This document shows, in pieces, positions 34,703 through 41,593 of a DNA stretch of 64,000 bases. The notes under the pieces were generated by a model, which saw only the letters and a list, made by a program, of their open reading frames with translations, ran no database searches and was not told where the DNA came from. Source of the stretch: Embleya hyalina. Lineage in GTDB: Bacteria; Actinomycetota; Actinomycetes; Streptomycetales; Streptomycetaceae. The stretch's first letter is position 1, and each line of letters starts with the position of its first letter. The translations under genes were made by a program, and so were the position numbers. Location: assembly GCF_003967355.1 (NCBI RefSeq), contig NZ_BIFH01000013.1, forward strand, positions 405,084 to 469,083, read 5' to 3'.

Positions 34703-35692
34703 TTGAGCACCCATCTTCGACGCGACACTCGCCCACGAAACGTACTGGCCCTGGTGACCGCACTGTTCGGGATCATCGGTGCCACCCTGCTCGGCACGAC
34801 CCCGGCGGCGGCGGCCGATCAGCGTCAGGCGATCTACGCCATCGCACACCGCGTGGACACCCTCGACGGCGTGGACTTCGCCATCAACCACGGTGCCAAC
34901 GCCATCGAGATCGACGTCTGCGCCTGGTGGCAGCCGAACGAATGGCGGGCCTGGCACGACTGTTCCTCCGCCGGGGACAACCGGTACGGACCCAGCTTCG
35001 ACAGCATGATCGACCGCATCCTCGACAACGCCAACCGCGGACGCCGACTGGCGCTGGTGTGGCTGGACATCAAGGACCCGAACTACTGCGGGGAGGCCCC
35101 GAACCGCACCTGCAGCGTCGCCGGACTGCGGGACAAGGCGCAGCGGTTGACGAACGCCGGGATCCAGGTGCTCTACGGCTTCTACGAGTACCACGGCGGC
35201 AACACCCCCGACGTCGGCGGCAGGGGTTGGCAGAGCCTGGAGAACCGGCTCGGCAAGTTGGAGGGCATCACCACGACCGGGAGCCGGGACCGGGTCCGCG
35301 ACGCCTTCAACCGGTCCGGATCCGGGTTCCCGAACGGTCGCCGCGTGATGGACTACGGCGACAGCGACATCACCAACGGGTTCGGCAACTGCACGGAACC
35401 CACCTGGAACACGTGCGCGGAGCTGAAGAAGGGCGCCGCCGACCGCGCGGCGGGACAACTCGCGGCGACGCTGTCCTGGACGACCACCTACAACGACCCG
35501 TGGTACATCGACAAGCTGCTCGGTGACGCGCGCGTGGACGGGATCATCGCGGGCTACGGGGCGTTCACCGGAGTGCGCGACTACGACAACAGCTGGCAGT
35601 GCGCCAACGCGATCAACCTCATCCGCGACTGGGTGAACCGCCACAGCGGCACACATCGGATGGCCACCAGCGCCGACCGCATGTTCCGGTAG
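34703..35692 (+). CDS. secreted phospholipase D / sphingomyelinase D-like protein
   Basis: 329 residues. TTG start at 34703, with GAGGAG 8 nt upstream. A signal peptide (RNVLALVTALFGIIGATLL, cleavage after PAAAA near residue 38) directs export. The mature TIM-barrel-like sequence has AIAHRVDTLDGVDFA, then GANAIEIDVCAWW and WHDCSS, matching the His...E-x-D...His active site of bacterial and arthropod SMase D enzymes, a branch of the glycerophosphodiesterase fold. The enzyme would cleave lyso- or sphingo-phospholipids outside the cell. Followed by a hairpin. Confidence 0.82.
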   Translation: MSTHLRRDTRPRNVLALVTALFGIIGATLLGTTPAAAADQRQAIYAIAHRVDTLDGVDFAINHGANAIEIDVCAWWQPNEWRAWHDCSSAGDNRYGPSFDSMIDRILDNANRGRRLALVWLDIKDPNYCGEAPNRTCSVAGLRDKAQRLTNAGIQVLYGFYEYHGGNTPDVGGRGWQSLENRLGKLEGITTTGSRDRVRDAFNRSGSGFPNGRRVMDYGDSDITNGFGNCTEPTWNTCAELKKGAADRAAGQLAATLSWTTTYNDPWYIDKLLGDARVDGIIAGYGAFTGVRDYDNSWQCANAINLIRDWVNRHSGTHRMATSADRMFR

Positions 35693-35737
35693 CGGACGCA
35701 CCGTTCGGTGCGGGGGCGTGGCGTTCGAGCCCTCGCG

Positions 35738-35767
35738 GGCCGTCGGCCGGGATTCCGGCCGGCGGCC
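35738..35767. terminator. hairpin terminator
   Basis: A 13-bp stem with one G-T pair (35738-35750 and 35755-35767) and a 4-nt loop sits between the convergent phospholipase and quinone oxidoreductase genes. Confidence 0.7.
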
Positions 35768-35807
35768 CCGGTCGGGGTCGCCCTCGGCACCGATACCCGC
35801 GCCCGGG

Positions 35808-36782
35808 TCACATCGCGATGACGACCTTCGCGCGGGCGTGTTCCACTTCGAGCCGGCGGATGGCCTCGGGGGCTTCGCCGAAGGAGTAGACCCGCTCGAT
35901 GCTCGCCGTGATCCGGCCCGAACCGGCAAGCTCGGCAAGGGCGTTCAGATTCTCCCGAGTCGGCTTGGCGGTCAGCACCAGCACCCGTCCGCGGCCGAAT
36001 CGCGACGCCAGCCGCCCCCTGAGGAGCAGACCCATCGGGCCGACCAGGCTGCCGCCCTCGGACGTCCCGCCGCCGGAGAGCACGAGGGCTCCCTCCGGGG
36101 CCAGCACCCGCCGGCAGTCCGCCAGGGTCCGGTTTCCCACCAGGTCGAACACCACGTCGTAGCGCACGTCGGTCCCGGCGAAGTCCGTTCGGGTGTAGTC
36201 GACCACGTGGTCCGCGCCGAGCGACTCGACCAGGGACACGTTCCGGGTGCTGCACACGCCGGTGACCTCCGCGCCGAACGCCTTGGCCATCTGTACCGCG
36301 AACGTGCCCACGCCGCCGGACGCGCCGTTGATCAGGACCCGGTGTCCCGGCCGTACCCCGGCCAGATCCCGCAGGCCCATCAGCGCGGTGTACCCGGCCA
36401 GGGGCAACGCGGCGGCCTGTTCGAAGGTCAGGTCGGCCGGCTTCGGCCCCACCGTGTCCTCGGGCGCGGCGACGTATTCCGCGAAGGTGCCCTCCGCCTC
36501 GCCGAACACCTCGTCGCCGGGGGCGAACCGGCGCACGTTCGTGCCGACCGCCTCGACCACACCCGCGAAGTCCGTGCCCCGGATCCGCGTCCTGGGCCTG
36601 GTCGGCCCGAAGACGAGTCGGGCGAGGTACGGGTCGCCCCGCATGATGTGCCAGTCGCGCGCGTTGACCGACGCCGCCCGGACCCGGACCAGGACCCGGT
36701 TCGCGCCGACCGTCGGCGTGTCCACCTCCTCGACGCGCAGTACGTCGGGTGAGCCGTACCGGTCCTGGACGATCGCCTGCAT
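35808..36782 (-). CDS. zinc-independent NAD(P)-dependent quinone oxidoreductase/alcohol dehydrogenase
   Basis: 324 residues of the medium-chain dehydrogenase family. The N-terminal part has ASVNARDWHIMRGD and RGTDFAGVVEAVGTNV; the nucleotide-binding stretch is INGASGGVGTFAVQMAKAFG. Zinc ligands of classical alcohol dehydrogenases are missing, as in quinone oxidoreductases and reductases of unsaturated ketones. Start at ATG 36782, with GGAG 6 nt upstream. Divergent from the cyclophilin gene by 196 bp. Possibly a general detoxification enzyme. Confidence 0.88.
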   Translation of the reverse strand: MQAIVQDRYGSPDVLRVEEVDTPTVGANRVLVRVRAASVNARDWHIMRGDPYLARLVFGPTRPRTRIRGTDFAGVVEAVGTNVRRFAPGDEVFGEAEGTFAEYVAAPEDTVGPKPADLTFEQAAALPLAGYTALMGLRDLAGVRPGHRVLINGASGGVGTFAVQMAKAFGAEVTGVCSTRNVSLVESLGADHVVDYTRTDFAGTDVRYDVVFDLVGNRTLADCRRVLAPEGALVLSGGGTSEGGSLVGPMGLLLRGRLASRFGRGRVLVLTAKPTRENLNALAELAGSGRITASIERVYSFGEAPEAIRRLEVEHARAKVVIAM

Positions 36783-36978
36783 GGGAATCTCCGTCCCCCG
36801 CGATGGGTGCCGGACGCACCGCCCGGCGCAAGACGACGCTAGGGGAGCGAAGTCGGCGCCGGTATCGGGGACTTCCCTTAGTGGGCCGCATCGCCCGGAC
36901 CGGGCCGCGCCCGGCGGACGGCGCGCGTGGGCGGCGTCGGTACACGACGGCGGGTTCGGCACTGCGTACGATGGCCGA

Positions 36979-37470
36979 ATGATCACAGTGCTGCTGCGGA
37001 CCTCAAGCGGGGACATCACCCTGGAGCTCGACGAGTCGAAGGCTCCGAAGTCGGTGGCGAATTTCGTCGACTACGTCAAGGCCGGTCACTACGACGGCAC
37101 CATCTTCCACCGGGTGATCCCGGGCTTCATGATCCAGGGCGGCGGCCTGACCGCGGACATGGAGCGGAAGCCGGCGCCGAACCTGGTGGAGAACGAGGCC
37201 AAGAACGGTCTGCGCAACGACAAGTACACGGTGGCGATGGCGCGGACGTCCGATCCGCACTCGGCCAGTGCGCAGTTCTTCGTCAACGCGGCGGCCAACG
37301 AGTTCCTCGATTATCCGGGCCAGGACGGCTGGGGCTACGCGGTGTTCGGCAAGGTCGTGGACGGCAAGGACGTGGTGGACGCCATCGAGGGCGTGCCCAC
37401 CACGTCGAGGAACGGCAGTCGCGACGTGCCGGTGGAGCCGGTGACGATCGTGTCGGCGCGACTGGTCTGA
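36979..37470 (+). CDS. cyclophilin-type peptidyl-prolyl cis-trans isomerase
   Basis: 163 residues, one cyclophilin domain of the small cytoplasmic (PpiB-like) type: FHRVIPGFMIQGGG, MARTSDPHSASAQFFVN and GYAVFGKVVDGKDVVDAI. It catalyses proline isomerisation during folding. No signal peptide. Start at ATG 36979, with TACGAT 6 nt upstream, fitting a leaderless message. Its last 136 bp overlap the 3' end of the convergent AraC gene. Confidence 0.92.
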   Translation: MITVLLRTSSGDITLELDESKAPKSVANFVDYVKAGHYDGTIFHRVIPGFMIQGGGLTADMERKPAPNLVENEAKNGLRNDKYTVAMARTSDPHSASAQFFVNAAANEFLDYPGQDGWGYAVFGKVVDGKDVVDAIEGVPTTSRNGSRDVPVEPVTIVSARLV

Positions 37471-38516
37471 CCCGTGCGTACGGCGCCCGGCCGCTCGGGT
37501 GTGCGGGCCACGAGCGCGCCGGGCGCGGTCGCCTCCCCGACCGGGCGGCGGATGTGACCCGGGGTGGTGCCGAAGTGTTCGCGGAAGACCCTGGTGAAGT
37601 GGGACTGGCTGGAGAAGCCCCATCGATGCGCCACGTCGGCGACGGTGGGTGCGGGTGAGGCCGGATCGACGAGTTGGGCGCGGGCCGATTCGAGGCGCCG
37701 GGTCAGGATGTACCGCGCGGGTGTGTCGCCCTCGGCGGTGAAGATCCGGCTCAGGTGGCGTACGGAGATCCCCAGCGCGCCCGCGACCCGTCCGGTGTCC
37801 AGGCGTGGATCGTGCAGGTGGCGCTCGATGTGGCGCTTCGCGAGCGCCAGTCGCGCGGCTCGGGTCGAGGAGGAGCCCGCCGACGGGTCGTCGACGCCGG
37901 CCGACCGCTCGGCGGTGAGCAGTCGGAGCAGGCCGAGCACGGTGTCCCGGGCCGCGAGCGCGTCGGTGGTGTGCGGTTCGCGGGCCAGGTCCAGAAGCAC
38001 CGAGCGCAGTGTCGCGGTGTTCCCGGCTTCGCGCGCCGCGCCGCGGCCGAAACGGGTCGGCGCCGAGACTGCGGATCCCGGGCAGTGTTCGGTGAACAGT
38101 TCGCGGGGGATGTCCACGAGCAACTGCCGCATCACCGACGAGAATCCGAACAGATAGGGCTGCCTGGTGTCGTACAGGAGCAGGTCGCCCGGGGCGACGC
38201 GCACACTGCCGTGCCGGTGATAGAAGACGCCGTCACCGGCGAGCAGCAGACTCGCGAAGACGGAGTCCTTCGGGAGCGCCCGACAGGTCGCCGGGGGCCG
38301 TTCGATGACATGCTCGTTGCCCGCGATGTCGGCCATCCGCAATTCCGCGAACCGTACGTTGACCTGGGTCGCGAGCAGGCCCTCCTCGGCGTAGGAGGAG
38401 CAGGTCAGACCGACGAGGGCCCGCGAGTTGTAGTCCTCCCACAGGCTCTCGCGGTCGGCGGGCGCGACGGAGCGCGTCGAGACGCGGGAGGTCACCGCGG
38501 CGGTTCGGTCGGCCAT
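37335..38516 (-). CDS. AraC-family regulator with AraC-binding-like N-terminal domain
   Basis: 393 residues. The N-terminal ~200 form a ligand-binding domain (LWEDYNSRALVGLTCSSY, DLLLYDTRQPYLFGF) like that of FeaR-type regulators; two helix-turn-helix motifs follow (VAGALGISVRHLSRIF and VAHRWGFSSQSHFTRVFREH, then FGTTPGHIRR). After this an unusual ~60-residue tail runs in frame through the 3' end of the convergent cyclophilin gene (136-bp overlap), so the tail may be poorly conserved. Start at ATG 38516, with GAGGAG 6 nt upstream. Its likely target is the upstream cupin gene, 74 bp away on the same strand. Confidence 0.85.
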   Translation of the reverse strand: MADRTAAVTSRVSTRSVAPADRESLWEDYNSRALVGLTCSSYAEEGLLATQVNVRFAELRMADIAGNEHVIERPPATCRALPKDSVFASLLLAGDGVFYHRHGSVRVAPGDLLLYDTRQPYLFGFSSVMRQLLVDIPRELFTEHCPGSAVSAPTRFGRGAAREAGNTATLRSVLLDLAREPHTTDALAARDTVLGLLRLLTAERSAGVDDPSAGSSSTRAARLALAKRHIERHLHDPRLDTGRVAGALGISVRHLSRIFTAEGDTPARYILTRRLESARAQLVDPASPAPTVADVAHRWGFSSQSHFTRVFREHFGTTPGHIRRPVGEATAPGALVARTPERPGAVRTGQTSRADTIVTGSTGTSRLPFLDVVGTPSMASTTSLPSTTLPNTA

Positions 38517-38590
38517 GTCGGTCTCCTCGCGGTGGTCCTCACCGAGCGCGGATCGAGTCCGGGCACGGCCAGGATCGTACGCCGCGGGGC

Positions 38591-39124
38591 TCAGCGGAAG
38601 AGCGCGTCGACGTATTCGGCGCCCAGGCCCACCTTCGTGTAGTGCCGACGGCACAGGGCGATGTAGTCGTGGACGTCGAAGTAGCCGGTGGCTTCGCCGT
38701 TCTCGTCCAGCCAGACGAGCGGGCCCTTGACGATGAACATGGTCTTCATCGGTTCGTCGCTCTCGTAGGCCACGAGCGTGTGGCCCTCGCCCGGGGCCTC
38801 GTACACGAAGTCGCCGGCGGAGGCCGTCCACGGGCGTTCCAGGTAGCCCCACTTGCCCGAGATGGTGTACGCGAACACCTCGTGCGGGTGGTAGTGCCGG
38901 TTGACCAGGCCGGCCTCCTTGGCGCGCAGGATGTCGCACCAGGAGTTGTCCTTGACGTTGATCCACAGCGGGCGGGACCCGACCGTCTCGGTGAACGGCG
39001 CGTAGTAACGATCGTCGTCGGTGGCGACCTGGGGCAGGTAGACCTCCGGGAGGGCGTCCGGCTTGAACGAGTTCTCGATCGGCCTGAGTCCCTTCCAGAA
39101 CTCGCCGCGGGGGGCCTCTGGCAT
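38591..39124 (-). CDS. cupin-domain dioxygenase-like protein
   Basis: 177 residues with one cupin barrel: metal ligands in NRHYHPHEVFAYTISGKW (H-x-H-x3-E-like) and a later PGEGHTLVAYE. The sequence (LPEVYLPQVATDDDRYYAPF, GPLVWLDENGEATGYFDVHD) resembles 2,4'-dihydroxyacetophenone dioxygenase-type proteins, which cleave a carbon-carbon bond next to a carbonyl using iron; the assignment is by family likeness only. Start at ATG 39124, without a clear ribosome site. The AraC gene downstream on the same strand may regulate it. Confidence 0.75.
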   Translation of the reverse strand: MPEAPRGEFWKGLRPIENSFKPDALPEVYLPQVATDDDRYYAPFTETVGSRPLWINVKDNSWCDILRAKEAGLVNRHYHPHEVFAYTISGKWGYLERPWTASAGDFVYEAPGEGHTLVAYESDEPMKTMFIVKGPLVWLDENGEATGYFDVHDYIALCRRHYTKVGLGAEYVDALFR

Positions 39125-39272
39125 CTCGGTGTCCAATCGTGGAGCGACGGGTGGCGCGGGGTGGGGCGCGTGGCACGAGTGAACTCGGACCGCGGCGGGG
39201 CGTCTTTCCGATTTCGGACCTGCGCGCCGGCCGATTCGGGACATCGGCACGGGCCGACGTGCACACGGCGAC

Positions 39273-39307
39273 GCGCCGGACGGGGGTCGAGCCCACCCGT
39301 CCGGCGC
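39273..39307 (-). terminator. hairpin terminator after the secreted protein gene
   Basis: Perfect 12-bp inverted repeat (39273-39284 and 39296-39307) with an 11-nt loop, 25 bp after the stop codon of the gene at 39332. Confidence 0.75.
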
Positions 39308-39331
39308 CCGGTCGCGCGACTGTTCGGACGA

Positions 39332-40330
39332 TCAGGGATGCACCGTCCAGTGGTGGTTCTGCGCGGCCCGGGTGAAGGTCAGCGACGGGCACAGGTAGTC
39401 GCTGCCGCGCGGGCTGGTGCTGGTCCACGGGGAGTCGGTGGGGGTCGCGAGTTGCCACGCGCCGCCCCTGCGGAGCTTGATGTCGGTGCTGTCGAACGTG
39501 GTGTTGCGGGCCTCGGTGCAGTAGTAGCCCTTACCGGTGGCGGGGTTGACCGTGGCGTAGATCTCGAAGATGTCCCAGCCGTAGTTCAGTGCGCTCTGAT
39601 CGGTGCCGGACGAGCGGAACAGGGACTCCCAGGACTGCGTCCTGTAGTTGTACAGGAACGACGACCACGCGTTGCCCGAGGTCGCGTCCTTGCTCAACTG
39701 CACGCTGTAGGAGGTGATTCCGTTGACGGTGGTGGTGTACTTGGCCAGGAACGCGGCGTCCACCTTCAGGGTCTTGGCGGGGCCGCTCGTGCCGCACCAG
39801 TCCCACGCCCATATCTCGGCGCCCTGGCTCCAGTAGGCGGTGACGACCTCCATGCACGACTTCAGCGCCTTGGTGGTCGGGGCGTAGGTGAAGTTCTGCG
39901 AGTCGGTCACCTTGTACGAGGGGTCCACGCTGTGTGTCGCGGTGATGCCGTCGTGGGTGCCCGCCTGCGGGAAGATGCCCCAGAAGTTGTGCGTCGGCGC
40001 GAGGCTCGCGCCGGAGGCGGCGGTCGCGGCGTCGTTCGCGGTGCCCGCGGAGTCGCCGGACAGGGTCGCGCGGAGCTTGGCGCGCTGCTCGACGAAGGCC
40101 TGAACGGCCTTGTCGCGCCCGGGAGTCGGCGCGTCGGACGCGTTCTGCGCGACGACCCCTCGGTGCGGCGCGGTGGGGGAGGGGACGGCACCGGACGGCC
40201 GCGAGCCCGTCGCGCCGGCGGGCCCGGCCGGAGCCAGGGCGAGGAAGGCGACGAGCGCGGCGACCAGGGTGGTCACCAGGCCGATGGGGAAGGGACGGGG
40301 ATGTGTGCGTGGCGTGGCGCGGCGAGACAT
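39332..40330 (-). CDS. secreted protein of unknown function
   Basis: 332 residues. Start at ATG 40330, with GAGGAG 4 nt upstream. Signal peptide: Arg-rich start, then GLVTTLVAALVAFLALAPAG and a cleavage area near AGATG (about residue 41). A Ser/Ala-rich stretch precedes a domain rich in Trp, Tyr and Thr (NFWGIFPQAGTHDGI, AYWSQGAEIWAWDWCG, FLYNYRTQSWESLF) with four cysteines. No catalytic motif recognised; the aromatic-rich surface could bind carbohydrate (inference). Confidence 0.75.
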   Translation of the reverse strand: MSRRATPRTHPRPFPIGLVTTLVAALVAFLALAPAGPAGATGSRPSGAVPSPTAPHRGVVAQNASDAPTPGRDKAVQAFVEQRAKLRATLSGDSAGTANDAATAASGASLAPTHNFWGIFPQAGTHDGITATHSVDPSYKVTDSQNFTYAPTTKALKSCMEVVTAYWSQGAEIWAWDWCGTSGPAKTLKVDAAFLAKYTTTVNGITSYSVQLSKDATSGNAWSSFLYNYRTQSWESLFRSSGTDQSALNYGWDIFEIYATVNPATGKGYYCTEARNTTFDSTDIKLRRGGAWQLATPTDSPWTSTSPRGSDYLCPSLTFTRAAQNHHWTVHP

Positions 40331-40549
40331 ACGTCTCCTCGGGAGGGGGGAAGGGGTGTGGAACCGGAGGACGGGCACCGCCGCAGGGTCCGAACCAACC
40401 ACCGTCGAGCGGGACGTTCTCGTACAGCTCCGGTCGGACGGCCCCAAGGTAGGGGACGGTTCCGCTCCGGGGGTAATCACATCTGCCGATAGCATCACAA
40501 GAGCCGCACACGGTGCGGCCGTTCGGGGGTGGTGGCGAGGAGGGGAGTG

Positions 40550-41341
40550 GTGGTCGTGGCGCTGCGGTACTCGACGAACGGCGAGCGGTACGACTTTCCG
40601 CCGTTCGCCGGCCCGCCGCCGGTGCGCTACGTCCTGGCGTCGAGCCCGCGCTGCGGCAGCAACATGCTCGCCCGTGCGCTGTGGCATACCGGGGTGGCCG
40701 GTTTTCCCGAGGACTACCTTGCCGACACCTACGTCCTCGACTACTTCGAACGCTGGGGATTCGACGCCGACGACCCGGACGGGCTGCCCGCGGGCCATGT
40801 CCGCGCCCTGATGCGGTGCCGGACCAGTCCCAACGGCGTCTTCGGCATCAAGGTGCACGCCGGCCATCTGGCCGCCTTGGAAGTCGACCCGCACGAACTG
40901 CTGGGCGCGCCGCGGTACATCCACATGGTGCGCCGGGACCGGCTGCGGCAGGCGATCTCGTACACCGTGGCCGAGCAGACCGGTGTCTGGATCGTCGACG
41001 GAACCCACCTGCCGACGGGGCGGGCGAGCTCGACCCCGCGCTACGACCACGACGGCATCCGTCGGCACCTGCGCCTGCTCGACCGCGACGCGGCGACCTG
41101 GGCGCGGTACTTCGACCGCCACGGGATCACACCCCACGTCGTCGTGTACGAGGAGCTGCTCGCGAGGTACGAGGACGGCGTGCGGGGGTGTCTGGCGTTT
41201 CTCGGCGTCGAGGCGCCCGAGCGGATTCCCGCGCCCGGCATCGCGCGTCAGGCCGACGAGGCGACGAGTCGGTGGGTGGCGCGCTTCCTCGACGAGGCCG
41301 CTCCCTCGGAGCGCAACTCGCTTTTGTCCGGCGGCTGTTGA
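40550..41341 (+). CDS. Stf0-like PAPS-dependent sulfotransferase
   Basis: 263 residues. The 5'-phosphosulfate loop is LASSPRCGSNMLARAL (about residues 28-43), and VRRDRLRQAISYTVAEQTGV matches the 3'-phosphate binding helix of Stf0 family members, first known from trehalose sulfation in mycobacteria. Start at GTG 40550: AGGAGG lies 6 nt upstream; GTGs at 40529, 40532 and 40547 are less well spaced. It stands directly before the RiPP operon, and its TGA overlaps the -35 box of that operon's promoter. It might sulfate the RiPP product or be unrelated. Confidence 0.85.
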   Translation: MVVALRYSTNGERYDFPPFAGPPPVRYVLASSPRCGSNMLARALWHTGVAGFPEDYLADTYVLDYFERWGFDADDPDGLPAGHVRALMRCRTSPNGVFGIKVHAGHLAALEVDPHELLGAPRYIHMVRRDRLRQAISYTVAEQTGVWIVDGTHLPTGRASSTPRYDHDGIRRHLRLLDRDAATWARYFDRHGITPHVVVYEELLARYEDGVRGCLAFLGVEAPERIPAPGIARQADEATSRWVARFLDEAAPSERNSLLSGGC

Positions 41342-41365
41342 CAGACCACCACACACCGCTACCGT
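41338..41365 (+). promoter_or_regulatory. RiPP operon promoter
   Basis: TTGACA (41338-41343), a 16-bp spacer and TACCGT (41360-41365) form a good vegetative promoter that overlaps the stop codon of the sulfotransferase gene. Transcription would begin about 32 nt before the precursor ATG. Confidence 0.65.
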
Positions 41366-41403
41366 GAAGGCGTCAGCCACCATCACGCGCCAGGGGAGGG
41401 ATC

Positions 41404-41568
41404 ATGAGTGTTGCACCGCCCGAGGTGACGGTAGAAACCGCCGCCGACGAGGAGTTCGCCGAGCTCGACGACCTCGAAGTGATCGAGACCAGCGAGTTGA
41501 AGGTCGGTGGGGCGTACCACTCCTACACCTACATCGCGGCGAACAACGAGGAAGACGTCTCCGTCTGA
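41404..41568 (+). CDS. RiPP precursor peptide
   Basis: 54 residues, ATG 41404, with GGGGAGGG 4-5 nt upstream. The first ~34 residues are acidic and helix-prone (VETAADEEFAELDDLEVIE), typical of a leader recognised by a maturase. A Gly-Gly pair at 35-36 is followed by the presumed core AYHSYTYIAANNEEDVSV (37-54), with Tyr38, Tyr41, Tyr43, His39 and two Asn. Next genes: B12-type radical SAM enzyme, MNIO oxygenase, second B12-type radical SAM enzyme. No cysteines, so it is not a lanthipeptide or sactipeptide. GG cleavage is inferred; no dedicated protease is adjacent. The residues modified are unknown. Confidence 0.82.
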   Translation: MSVAPPEVTVETAADEEFAELDDLEVIETSELKVGGAYHSYTYIAANNEEDVSV

Positions 41569-41593
41569 GACCCCGGACTGCCGAGGTGGGAAT

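Noticed and set aside
40550-41341. Calling the sulfotransferase a member of the RiPP operon
   Set aside because: A separate promoter for the precursor lies at its 3' end, so membership is unproven and left as a hypothesis.
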